Shown one piece after another: positions 31,804 through 43,749 of a stretch of DNA of 64,000 nt. Within the stretch, counting starts at the first letter, position 1. Every line of letters begins with the position of its first letter. Under the pieces are notes generated by a model, which did not search any database, was not told the DNA's origin, and saw nothing but the letters and a program-made list of their open reading frames with translations. The DNA lies in the NCBI GenBank assembly GCA_025677815.1, contig JAIXMP010000025.1, positions 616,025 through 680,024 of the forward strand. The letters run 5' to 3'. The position numbers were made by a program, and so were the translations under genes. Origin of the DNA: Phascolomyces articulosus (Eukaryota > Mucoromycota > Mucoromycetes > Mucorales > Lichtheimiaceae).

Positions 31804-33651
31804 TTAATAACCATCATCATCATCATCATCGTCGCCGTCGTCGTCGTCGTCATCATCATCAATAGGGAATGTTTCGTTTTGAGTTCGAATAAACATGTTT
31901 CTAGTATAAGAATTCCACATGGTATCAGATTCACCTTCAATCATGTACTTGGCAAACTTGAATAAACTAGAAGCAGACAAGTCTTGTAGATCATAATCAT
32001 TCTCAGTGGTATATTCAAGTTCATATTCCAACGGTTCACCTGGCAAATGATCTTGTTCCCATCGGGTAATGTTTGCATAATATTGGTTATAACCTAACAA
32101 AGTTGGGCCTTGTAAAGAATCGGTGTAACGATAAATACGCACAGTTGGGTAATAGACAGGTAAAATAGATGGCGACACATGGATAGCCACAAGGTTCGAG
32201 TCATCTTCTTGATCCGGTGGCGTTTTTTGTGTATCCTTGGGTACTTCAATGGATTCATACATGTCCCGGAGCCAGTCGACATAACGTTCAATATTTCTTG
32301 ATACATGAAATTCATCATCATCCTCTCCGAAATCCGAAAGTGTTGATAAGGGTTTGCGTCGTCTTGTAGATGTGGCTGTTGCCAATTTAGATGATTTCTT
32401 GTTGATAGAATATTGTTGACTGTCATATAATAAAAAGTGGTCCATATTGAGATGACCAAAGAAATGACCTGCAATGACATGATTGTGATTTGAAGTAATG
32501 TCGAGGTATTGACGGAAACAAGTGCCTCGATAATCGCGTGGAGACGGAGGAACATGTCCCATAATAAAGACGCGCTTTTTATCTATTTTGGCTTGCTTCA
32601 AAGCTTCATCAAACCATTGCATATGATCTCTTGCAGGACCATTTTTACGACAACTGTTGACAGACTTGTTCTTTTTAATAAAATACATGGTATTCAATGA
32701 AATGATCCGCAAGTTTTTTCCGATATCCTTGACGAAATAACCGCCTTGTAAAAAATGATTGCGTTCGGATGGTGGAATATAATCTTCCCATAAATTGGCG
32801 AAAAACGGTAAAATATCATCATGATCTACAATACGATTATGTGGATATACATCATTGTTACCCAGACAAGGGATGATAGGAATATCGTTATCAAAGGTTT
32901 CAGCCATCATATCCGTCACCAACTTGTTTAGTTTAAGAATATGGTTCCGTCTTCGGCTTTCTTTCCGATCCCAATCATGTCTTTATAAAGTCAAAGGGGT
33001 TTTAGTTATAGGAAGAATAATAGACTATTTAAAAAAGGCTATTTTATTTTACCTGGAATTATCACCTGTCCAAATGACGAAATCAACTTTATCTTTCCAA
33101 TTTCGTGCAACCCAATCCAAAGTTTGTTGCGCTAATTCTAATGGCGTATCACATTTTTCAAATGGTGCTCCAAGTCTTCCTGCTGGATGATGTTTTCGTT
33201 TCGTTGCAAAGAATGGTTCTTGTTGTAAATCATTGTTCGAGATTTCTTGTAATTTATTCATATTGGGTGAACGATGACAAGCTGTTTTTACTGAAGTACC
33301 TTGTTTATAATTGAGATCCACCTATTTTTAATTATTAGAAAAATGCCAAGATCCTTTACTTTTATTTTGATAGATGAAGATGGATCCAATATACATTACA
33401 TGGAAATCAGTGATTTGTATGAAATAACGATATTTTTGATCATCATCGAGATCTTTTTGTGGTTGTTTATGCTGTAAAGAAGGAGAAGTACCAAGTCTTA
33501 AACAACCTTGCCAAGCATAATGATGCATCCGTTGTACCGAAGCTGAATTACATTTAGTGAAGTCCGCACCTTTATGAAATAAGTATCCAAAAGTAAATAA
33601 CGATATCCCCAGTAGAATAAAATAAAATGACTTTTTTGTTATTGTTGTCAT
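31804..33651 (-). CDS. PPN1: Vacuolar endopolyphosphatase (metallophosphoesterase)
   Basis: complement(join(31804..32980, 33053..33321, 33400..33651)), 565 aa. An N-terminal signal anchor (KSFYFILLGISLFTFGYLF, about residues 7-25) makes it a type II membrane protein. Metal-binding motifs run in order: QITDFH (D-x-H), WTGDNSRHD, CLGNNDVYPHN, MGHVPPSP and AGHFFGHLNMDHF. This order and the long spacing are those of Ppn1, which cuts inorganic polyphosphate chains in the vacuole. The spacer with TRRRKPLSTLS may be the processed loop. Unusually, the protein ends with a near-pure aspartate tail (15 Asp with one Gly, then GY), encoded by GAT/GAC repeats. Confidence 0.92.
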
Positions 33652-35132
33652 GATTCTTCTTCTATATAAGAGTTTAAAGAAGTAGGTTAAAGAAGAAGTA
33701 AAAGGAAAAAGAAAAAGGTAAAGAAAAAAAGGGAGAGAAAAGAAGGAAAAAAAAAAAAAGAAAAAAAGAAAGGGTCCAAAATAGTTTCGGGAATGTTTGT
33801 GTTTCTGTCTTTTTTTTTGCCCTTTCCTCTCTCTTTTTATATTATTTTCTGTTACGATTTTTAACGAGCATTTCTATTTTGGTGGCTTTTATTTAACGTT
33901 CAGTACTACTTGATTGATGAGTGATGATGATGGATGAAGAAGTTGAAGGGGGAAGAGAATGATATAAACTTGTAATTATCCAGTCGTACAACCGCGTGTA
34001 AAGTTATTTGACGTTTTATTGGGAAAATGTCATGCCTTTCTTTTTTTTATCATTCCGTCATTCCGTCATTCATTATAATAATATAGTATAAAAGGATCCT
34101 TATAGCTTAGGTCAAATTTAAATAACTTTGATTAAACCCATGATCTATGGATCTGCGCCCCAAAGGGAAGATGAATGATGATGTTCTTTAAGTTATGCAT
34201 CCAGATGACGACGATTGTATTTGTATATAATAACAAGATCTTTAATAGTACGGAATAGTGTAACCAAACAATACTGGTTAACTCTTACTTGCTACAAGAG
34301 GTCGCGTGGTCTTTCCTCTTTCATTCATTTGTTCAAATTTTATAAGTGAAAAAGAAAGCCAGTGCGCATGCAAATTCAGCTTGTTACTATTAAAGATTCT
34401 TCCTCCGCTTCTTCTTCTTCATCATGCTGGTTTTTTGATGCTGCTGCTATTGAGTTGTTGTTGTCCCCCCAAATAATATCATGTTGTGTAATGTTATATA
34501 CTCATCAAGTTTTTTCCGGATTATTTATACTAAATACTGGTTGTAGTTACCATTAAATGGTAATAAAAATTCCCGTGCAAAGTGGTCATCATACGGTTTT
34601 TCTTATACTTCTTCTTGTCCCTGATTTTTTTTTTTAAAATAACCAAAATGACGTTGTCAATTTTTCACACACACTCAAAAAATTAAATACCTCATCCTTG
34701 ATAAAGATTAGAAGAAATTTAAGCTTATTTTTTAGACTTGAAGAATCTGCATCAATGTCAGTTGTCATTGTCATCCATCTATTTTTTGGTTCCTGATTTT
34801 TAGTTCATCTATAATATATTTAAAGTGTGTGAGAAAAATCTTGAAATATTTATAATGATTATCAAACAGCATTGTGGATCCAAATAAACGGATTCAACAT
34901 TTGAGCAAGACCTTTAAGAACCCACCCTAAAGATCATATAGAACAAATATTCTCTTTGTTCTAAGAGAAAATCTCTTGTCAATGATTGGTTACTGAGACT
35001 CGAAAATAGGAACAGAAAAAAGCAGTCATATACAAAAAAAAATTTTCTATTTGAAAAATTTTCAATGTGTCTTGCTATTTTCGTGTTTCGTTCTTTCTCT
35101 TTTCTCTCTTTTCGTCCTAAATCTATTCAAAA
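33652..35132. promoter_or_regulatory. Long divergent intergenic region (PPN1 / RPL22)
   Basis: About 1.5 kb between head-to-head starts. It is purine-rich next to PPN1 (33690-33775) and has a pyrimidine-rich leader (TTCTTTCTCTTTTCTCTC) just before the RPL22 ATG, as is common for ribosomal protein genes. A short ATTCCGTC tandem lies at about 34053-34068. No further gene is supported. Confidence 0.5.
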
Positions 35133-35558
35133 ATGGCTCCCGTCAAGGTTACCACCGTCAAGAAGTCCAAGTTCGTCATTGATTGCTCGGCTCCCGCTAA
35201 TGACAAGATCTTTGATGCTGCTGCCTTTGTAAGTGGACCATTCTAATTGAAATATATATACGTGTATACTCATATCCCAAATTATATATAGGAAAAGTTC
35301 CTTCATGACCGTATCAAAGTTGAAGGTCGTACCAACAACTTGGGTGAATCCGTTGTTATCTCCCGTTCTTCCGATAACAAGATTACTGTTGTTGCCAACA
35401 TTGCTTTCTCTAAGCGTTATTTGAAGTATTTGACCAAGAAGTTCTTGAAGAAGAACCAAATCCGTGATTGGTTGCGCGTTATTGCCACTGACAAGCAAAC
35501 CTTTGAACTCCGTTACTTCAACATTGCCAATGATGAAGCTGATGAAGACGAAGAGTAA
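35133..35558 (+). CDS. RPL22: 60S ribosomal protein L22 (eL22)
   Basis: join(35133..35228, 35292..35558), 120 aa. The sequence has the eL22 hallmarks [55 protein letters not shown] and [11 protein letters not shown], and an acidic C-terminus. It is a structural protein of the large ribosomal subunit near the peptide tunnel exit. One 63-bp intron interrupts it after residue 32. Confidence 0.97.
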
Positions 35559-36336
35559 TCTTTTATTTTTCCCTCCAAAAAAAAACAAAAAAATTTTACC
35601 CAAAAAAAAGAAATAATAATAAAAAAAGCCACATGAAAAGGGTGAGATGAGAACGAACCCGCCGGGCAATTAAATATTTTTTTGGCTCGCAAATCACAAT
35701 CTCTGTGGATTTATATATTTATGTTAAAACACGACAAGAAACACCATATGCATGACACACACATATGCATACACCTTCAGACAACAAAACGCGCTCGAAT
35801 ATCTGGAACAAAAAACAGTATCAATGCGAGAATTTTAGTCTATAGAAATGGAAAATTAAGGGGTTTTCAAGGTGCATGGTTGAATTTTAGTGTTACATCA
35901 AAAGGAGTGAATGTTTTTAAGTAAGGGAAAAGAAGAGAAAGAGAAAGACAGTCAAATGAATCATCATATTAAACTTGACCTACTAATCAACCCCAACAAC
36001 AATAACTATAATGATGAATATTACTATTGACTCTGAAAACTGCCAAGTAAGCCGTCATTGTAACTAGTAAGTAAATAATTCTATCCAGGGGTAAATATAG
36101 TTTATAATAAATCGCACTCCCCAAAAAATAAAAGCTAAGTTGTGATCCTTTTTCCTTTTTATTCCCTTTTTCCCTTTCTTCTTTTTTTTTTATTATTATC
36201 AATAAAATACTATTTATCAATCAAAAAACAAAATATATCGTAAGACAAATACATCATTTGATTTGGCATTGTTGTTTGGATTCGATGGATTAATATTATA
36301 TTACAAACAGATTGCTTGCTTCCAAAAAATATTTAC
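35559..36336. other. Intergenic region
   Basis: 3' flank of RPL22 (A-rich) and upstream region of the next gene. No supported frame. Confidence 0.5.
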
Positions 36337-37200
36337 ATGATACTTCGATCAATACAACCATTACCACCAGTGATATTATGTTCAATTATATCAACTACTC
36401 AAGCTGTACCATTATTCAGACGAGGTGAAACAGGTCAAGGACAATCAGAACCTTTTTGGATCTCTGTTGTAGCTGTTGTTTCTATTCTTGTCGCTATTAT
36501 TCTTGGCGTGATAATCATTTATTGCGTTCGATCCAAACGAAGACAAAGATCACAAAAAGGTCATTGTCATCATCATGATCAGCCATGTACTTCCAATAAC
36601 AATAGTAAAATCACAACAAGATCCATGACGACAAAACAAGTCAATGATAATGAATCACTGAACTGTAGTCATATTCAACATAGCCAACAACCAATGATGG
36701 TCAATCATCATACCGGCAGGACCGGTGGTGGTGGTGGTGATTCTTCTTTGATTGTTCATTCGGATGAAGAACTTGAATCATCGAAACGAAATCGATTATC
36801 AGCTTTATTTTTCGGTCAACCTCCACCTCCACAACCATTATCACATCAACAGCCTACAATCTTAAACGAAAAATCATTCAACAATAGTAATAATAACGAG
36901 GATGAAGAGAATAGAGATCAAGGAAAACAGTCGACAAGAAGGGAAAAAAAGAAAAAGAATAATGGTACTTGGACATCAGCAGCATTTGCTTCACTCGGTC
37001 GAAAATCGGTTGCTTCGGTACAATGGGTTGGGTTTCGTGGATCCATGGATCGTCAACCACAACACAATACTGGTGGTTTATTTGTTGTTAATCCTCCTAA
37101 TAATATGGGTAATGATTCAATGGACGATAATAGTATTGATCATCTTGCTCAACATCATCATCATAATCAACAACAAGAACAACAATTCCGACAATATTAA
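36337..37200 (+). CDS. Single-pass membrane protein, unrecognised
   Basis: Intact 287-aa frame from ATG 36337. A signal peptide (MILRSIQPLPPVILCSII, with a likely cut near TTQA) is followed by only about 20 extracellular residues (VPLFRRGETGQGQSEP). One strong transmembrane helix comes next (SVVAVVSILVAIILGVIIIY, about residues 40-60), with a basic stop-transfer stretch (RSKRRQRSQK). The large cytosolic part is His-, Asn- and Gln-rich and disordered. A type I topology is inferred. No enzyme domain is seen and no family is recognised. Low-complexity codon runs suggest fast divergence. Confidence 0.6.
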   Translation: MILRSIQPLPPVILCSIISTTQAVPLFRRGETGQGQSEPFWISVVAVVSILVAIILGVIIIYCVRSKRRQRSQKGHCHHHDQPCTSNNNSKITTRSMTTKQVNDNESLNCSHIQHSQQPMMVNHHTGRTGGGGGDSSLIVHSDEELESSKRNRLSALFFGQPPPPQPLSHQQPTILNEKSFNNSNNNEDEENRDQGKQSTRREKKKKNNGTWTSAAFASLGRKSVASVQWVGFRGSMDRQPQHNTGGLFVVNPPNNMGNDSMDDNSIDHLAQHHHHNQQQEQQFRQY

Positions 37201-38764
37201 TATTTGAGAGGATGGGGGGGGAGAGATATATACATATGTACTATGATATGGACGATACATCCTACACGAAAAAAAAACGTACCCACTCACCCACTTACGA
37301 ATATTTGTATATATTTACACAAGCTATCACCCAATTCCAGCTGATGAGAACGATGGCGACCGTAACTTGCATAACTATCCAATACTCATCTATATACATA
37401 TATATATATATATATACATATACCAACAGTTGCATATATAACAAGAAAAATGTGTTTGTTCATTCTTGGATTCTTCAGATATAATAAATAATAAATAATA
37501 ATAGAAAACATTTCATCTTGCAATTTGTTTATAATAATAATAATAAAAAAACCAGAAGAAAGTTACACATCAATCAATTGAAATCATCCTAATTCAGTAA
37601 TAAAAAAAAATGTATCCACAGTAGACAAAAAAAAGGGGGGGAGGAGGACGAAGAGGCTGGGTGAGAGTAGTAGTACATAGGATATGAGTTAGTATGTACG
37701 TAAGAACGTTGGTAAATCATTACAATTATGCAATACTGAAAACAAGGTTTTATAAAATGGGGTCATTCTAAACATATGACACTATAACATTATTAACACC
37801 CGTTTATAAACATCCCTAAAAGAATACACACGCACACCTGACAATTTTACCAGTCAGTTGCTTTTTTAACCTTCTATTTTGCCTTAGAAGCCGAATGAAA
37901 AAAAAGGAGAGTTAAGTTTGAAAGGGAAAAGGAGGATTAATAACTCAAAAAGAAGGCTGTTCCTCCTTATTATTGTATTGTAGATATATACAACTCTCAA
38001 ATAATAGATGGCTACGTACCTACATGTAATTTTATAAATACACACAGACCAACCGGGAATTATAATTGGCATAAGTTTCTATATTTTCACTTTCTGAATA
38101 CGGTAATTAGTTATAAAAATGAAATAAGATAATAAAATTACATATATTCTCTTCGTTCTTCTTTTTCTTATTATTAATAAATTGTTCATAGGATAAAATA
38201 TAATGAAGTTAGGAATTAGGGCTGGTTTTTTTTTTTTTTGCGCCATTTGTCGTCCTTTCCACTTTTTATTTCAACTGCAGGATGGCGTTGTCTATACTTA
38301 TAAAAAAGAACTTTTTAGTTTTTACCTCCTTCATTCTCTATAGTTTTACTTTTTTTTTCCCCTTCCACTGGACCTGGAATATCATTGCAAAGGATCATCA
38401 CTAACCATTATTTTATTGTATATATATCTATATCTATATATATATATGTGTGTATGTGTGTCATAATAATAGATCAATATGGATTCTGTTTATATGATAA
38501 ATAGATAATAAGTATACATGCATGGCGCGTTTATATTTATGTTATGCCAAGTTTTTACCAAACTAAAATAAATACTATTTTTTCCCACTCCTCACACACA
38601 TACACACACACACACTCTCTCTCTCTCTCCCATAATTATCCAATGATTCCGATTAAATTCGATCCGTTATCTGTTTCTTTTTCAAAAGATCAAAGTAAAT
38701 TAGATAACCCTTATTATTATTATTACATAGTGAAAGAGTCATTTACACTTGAAAGTATAATGAG
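37201..38764. other. Intergenic region, simple-repeat rich
   Basis: About 1.6 kb between two convergent genes. It contains TA runs (37393-37415; 38419-38448), purine tracts (37625-37660), a T run at 38227-38240 and a CA/CT microsatellite (listed separately). No gene or RNA is recognised. Confidence 0.5.
38592..38629. repeat. CA/CT microsatellite
   Basis: Runs of ACAC and then CTCT repeats, near the 3' end of the neurochondrin gene. Confidence 0.85.
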
Positions 38765-40568
38765 TTATTCTAATTCATATCCTTCTTCTGCTAAATAAAG
38801 TGCCACAATACGCATACTTGCTTGAGCAATCAAATCATCCTCCAAATCTTCATCAGATGTGGTGGTATCTTGTATAAACTTTAACAATTCCATCACAATA
38901 TTCATTGTATCCGTCAATACGGTACGGATCTTGAGCAATACATCTGCATCCATCCCACTTTCTTGACCTTCCACATAATTCGAAGAAAGATATTGAATAG
39001 CAGCTTCCAAAATCTCAAAACATACAGGTACCATCATTTCCTGTCGTGTTTCCTTTTCTGTATCCACTTCCACTACTTCTTGATTGTGTAACTTTAATCG
39101 TCTTTCATGAATATCATCCAACATGACACGTGTTTCCACAGCAACTAAATGGATCAATAAGATGGGAAATTTGATGTCTGCTTCCTCATTGGATAACACT
39201 GGTGTATTGGCAGGTTTCTTTTCATTTTTTCTTCGTTCAGATTTCGTTTTTCGTAAAGTGGAAAATAACCAATCTGGACCAAAGTAACTGAGCAAACAAG
39301 AAGTCGTCACCATGGATTGGTCTCGATATTTTACATCTATAGATCATTGTTTGTAATATTTTTTTAGATTAGATGTATTTATGTGGCATTTCTTTTTTCT
39401 TTTTACTAACCAAGTTTATTACTAAAAATCTGTCGTAATCCAGATCGAAGATCTTGCAACCAACGTGCTAATTTGTCTTGATCAGATTCTTCTTCAAATT
39501 TACGCATAATCTTGAAAATAAAATATAATAACAAGAAAGGCTACGTTTAGAAAAATTGGAATTGATTCTTTTTTTGTCGTAAATTGTTACCTCGGATGGG
39601 ATATCGGGTAGCACATTACTTAAAATATTTAATGTTTCGAACTTTAACTTGTCCTGATTATTTGCAAGGATTTTGGATAATGCAGTGAATAAGGTTTGCA
39701 AAGAATATTTTAATGAGGATTCAAGACTTGGAATCGATTTCTTTTCATGAAGCATATGACATGATCGAGCAAATGTTGAATGAATAAGTTGTAGTGCAAG
39801 TTGTTGTTCTTGTTCTAATTTTAATAACATGGGATGGTTTTTATCAGTCAAAACAATGGAATCATGGACAATGAAAATCTCTTTCTCGTTTTCTTTTTAT
39901 TACCGTTTTCTGTAGCAACTATTAATTCCGAAATGTTTTTGATGACATCTGGATCCAACATTCGAACAAGAGCTTCTTTTGTCACACTCACACATAATAA
40001 AATGTGAAGTGCTTCTCTGGTCCCATCCGTCGGGTCACTATCATGTATCCATGATCCAATTAGTATCCTTAGGTCCGTGTTTCTTGTTCAAACTTCAATT
40101 ATCTTTTCCTTTCAAACAAAAAAAAATGCGTTACTTTTCTTTTAATACTGTGGATAACGCAGGGATTCGATCCGCCATCACTTTATTAGAAGCCATATTT
40201 TTATAGTGAGCAAAACAAGCTAATACGTTGATGGCAATCTCTCTTAATACTGGTTCTGGTACTTGGCCCGTTTCTGAATTGACCGAAGCTAATTCATATT
40301 AGTCAGAAGAAAAACTCGCCACATTCTTATTTCTAATCAACAGTAAAAAGAATATGACTTGCTTACATGTTCGAAGTAATCGTTCAATAAATTTAAAGTT
40401 CATGCCGTCGAATACGCGTTGAATGGAATCAACTTGATCATGATTTAAAAGTCGAGGTAAAAGTAACATGCCAACAAATTTTGATTCGTCTGGTTGAGCT
40501 GGCGAGATTAATTCAAGGCATCGATCAATCTCGGCGGATCGATCTGCTGCAGAGCTATGAGCTGCCAT
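38765..40568 (-). CDS. Neurochondrin family protein
   Basis: complement(join(38765..39336, 39411..39510, 39591..39880, 39904..40082, 40135..40288, 40367..40568)), 498 aa. All five junctions keep frame, though introns 2 and 3 are short and their acceptors are my best choice. The N-terminus has the neurochondrin pattern ECLELISP-like RCLELISPAQPDESKFVGM, then LLPRLL. Later come VLREIAINVLACFAHY, DLRILIGSWIHDSD and ALHILLCVSVTKEALVRML, an all-helical repeat fold. In animals neurochondrin affects signalling and neurite growth; the fungal role is unknown. The C-terminal part (FEILEAAIQYLSSNYVEGQ) also fits the family. Confidence 0.8.
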
Positions 40569-41249
40569 TATTATTTTTGTGGTCAATCAAAAAAATGGTG
40601 TATATTATGCGATAATACTTTTTTCTTTTTTAAAAAATAAGCTTCGGGCTGCCAAAAAACGATAGGTATGTGGGGAAACGTTCCACTTTTAAATAGAAAA
40701 ATCCTAGCAGTGGTCGCTTCGCTTCACTCATTTATTACTACTAAACTTTATTTGAATATATTATAGATATATATATAACATTGTTATAATTTCTGAATTC
40801 TGATGAGCATGCTCAAGGAGTACAAACACTGTATAGTCATGGTTAGCTTTCTTTTATTTGAAGAAATAAAGCTTTCCTGTAAAAGAACGGAAGCGATTCT
40901 TATAATACATTTTCAAAATATTGATAACTACTATTTTTTTTCTGGATATAGATAGCTGGATTAAACGGATTAGGTTAATTTTTCAATGCTCATATTTATA
41001 TGGTGATTTATGAATAGATATAGAAAAGTGATAAGTTTTTTTGTGATGTATAAAGGCCATAATAAATGTGGTAATATCATGGTTTAGTTGAGTTTACTTT
41101 TTTCGTAAAGTAATAGCTTCAGGGACGGTCGATTTATATCATATAGTGATAATATATGTAACAAATTGATTTATACAAGTATTTTTTATTAATTAATAAT
41201 AATGGCTACAAACAAAAATATTACTCTGTAGCATCAGTAATCGTAGGTA
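40569..41249. other. Intergenic region
   Basis: Neurochondrin promoter region and 3' flank of the F-box gene. AT-rich, with a TA run near 40760-40778. No gene is seen. Confidence 0.5.
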
Positions 41250-43749
41250 TTAAAATGGATATGTCAAAACAGCAGTCTTGAACTCGATTGGATGAGGTCT
41301 ATGATCATGGAACATTTGACGAGCTTTTTCGATATCATAGCCAATAAATTCACCAGCAAAGTATAATGATTTTATACTCTTGCTTTTACATATATTATAA
41401 ATTATTTGATCAGGAAAATAAGCAAAGCGCCTTCCTACAGATCCCCTTTTAATAGAAAGATGGTCAAGGAAAGGTAACTCGCCAATGGCATGCGTAAACT
41501 TGAGCATTTCAGATTCCCGGATATTTTCACGATGATTATACCAATGTAATTTTCTGAGACTTTTAATAGTTGCCGTGGCTATAATGATCTCCATTGTTTC
41601 TTTATTATACTGTTCGTTGTTGCCATCAACTGTATCTTCTTCAACTTCTTCTGGACGATATAAATTAAAATGAACATTTAACTCTTGTAAAGGGCAGATG
41701 TCGGGATCCAAAGCAGCATAACTCTGAAGTAACTGTGAATAGAACTGTGGATGGTTGATGATGGAGAGCTTCATAGTTGAAATCGTTCCAAACTGAGCTA
41801 TTGAATTGACAGCACTATTTATCGTGGCAATATCGTCGTCGTTGGTTCTACTATCATTATCTTCATCATCAATAGCTATATTGTAAACACCACCATCTGA
41901 AATATCTAATGCGTTTAGATTTGGACAATTGCATATTATTTTAGAAAGTCCGGGCCAAAAACCTTTTGGTGTTGGGTATATGCCATTGATGTTGAGTTCT
42001 GTCAATTGGCTCAATACAGGAAATCGTATTGATTTTGTTATTGGTTTTATAATTTCTGATAAGTTCCTATTATGAGAAGGAGCTATGGGATCATTCCTAT
42101 CATCATCCTGTTGCTGTTGTCGATTTCGATGTTGACCACGGATGGATCCACGTAAAATACATTTTCGAGAAAGATGCATTTTCTCCAACGAATCACAGTT
42201 TTTTTCCAGAAAAGTACGGAGAACATCGGGTGGTGACCATCCATCCACACTGAGATAATGTAATCGTCCAACTCTATGTTCCACACCAGAGCTATCATTG
42301 TTATTTGCTCGCTCTTGTTTATCTGCAGCCCAACCATGTTGCATGAGACTCAAAAATTGTGCTTTTCCTGAATACGAATTCAATGCGATAAATTCCAGAT
42401 GAAGATCAAGGCGCTGGATGATCGAGAGCACATCGAAAAAAATCTGATCCAGATATAACCATCGGACATGGGGTGAGGATCGGAGAAGCGCTTCCAAATT
42501 ACTACTTGTTAAGTAGATATCTGACCTTCTCGAGGATAAGGGTGATATGCTGGATGATAATGAAATGCTCGTCAATGATGTAGTATGTTCAAGGGAAGTT
42601 AATCCAGTGAATGCATTCAATAAAGGACACGCATAATCTATATAACGTAGATTTCGACAAGTGGATAATATATATATCAAAGCGGGTGCATCAGAGACAT
42701 TGTATAATTTAAGTTGCAATGTTGTAAGTGTCTGGGCAACCTCGGGTAGTATATTGGATATTTGTCCATAAATAATGATAGGATCATATATTCTGCGTTT
42801 ACTTGGCTTTGTAAAATTCCGTTGACGTGGCTCTTCCGCTATAAACAGGTTTATTATTGAAATCAAGTATTATTATGAGAATTGATTCAAAATAGATAAA
42901 TAAGTAAAAAAGACAAGCATACTGATTAAATTTACCTGATACGGTAACGGATAATGATCGAAGCGTGCCAAACTTTTTACGTTGCATCATGTCAAACACT
43001 TTTTCAACTGAAGCTTGATATGTATTAAGTTGAAGCTCTTGAATCTCATTGGTCACATAGGACATCATATGAAGTATATAAGCGACATCTTGTCCTTTAA
43101 GGGTAACTTTTTTCCAAAACCCAGAACAACCCAGGATCTTGTTCCGCCATGATTGGCAAACATGAATACATTCATAAAGACTACGACTATTTCCCGATAA
43201 ATAGTTGGCAAATTTCCAAAGAATATCGTAAGGTATATCTGAAATAAAATCGACACGTCGTTCAAGTTGTGCTTCAGCAATGGATTTACGTTCTTCCAAA
43301 ACCTTGTATTCTTCTTGTTGAACATGGTCCTGTACCGCATTCATACCCCTTTTTAAAATACATACAGCCTGTTCATGATATCCCAGAGAACTATATAATT
43401 CGCTTGCCAACAAATAACCTGTTGCTTGGTGAGGCACCCATTCCATAATCAAAAGAGCATCCTTAATAGCTTGGTCAAATTCTAGTTTTTTGGCCCATGC
43501 GGCTGCACGAAGTTGAACCAAGTCAATGGCAACATGTTCGGGCATACTTTTCACACCCTTGTTTGATTCCTCAATTGCAGCATCATATTGCTCATGATCA
43601 ATGGCATTTCTTATGCTTTCAATATATTGATCAAGAGTTGCTTCCAAAGAATCAGTTCCTAATGCACTGGATGGTCGATTGTTGAATCTCTTTGTTGTTG
43701 GCGAATGAATGTCGCTGTTACTTAGTTTTCGCTTTGGTGATGTAGTCAT
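41250..43749 (-). CDS. TPR - F-box - leucine-rich repeat protein (Pof3/Dia2-like layout)
   Basis: complement(join(41250..42838, 42936..43749)), 800 aa, from the first in-frame ATG. Residues about 40-150 are tetratricopeptide helices (YDAAIEESNKGVKSMPEH; AWAKKLEFDQAIKDALLI). An F-box follows at about 168-215 (ISDIPYDILWKFANYL; HVCQSWRNKILGCSGFWK). The rest is degenerate leucine-rich repeats (LQELNVHFNL; LDHLSIKRGSVG). An F-box joins SCF ubiquitin ligases through Skp1, and the repeats choose substrates. The order TPR, F-box, LRR is that of S. pombe Pof3 and yeast Dia2, linked to genome stability, but such layouts are expanded in Mucoromycota, so orthology is uncertain. Confidence 0.8.

Noticed and set aside
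34362..34556. 64-aa frame in the PPN1-RPL22 spacer
   Set aside because: Short, low-complexity Ser-rich start and no homology recognised.
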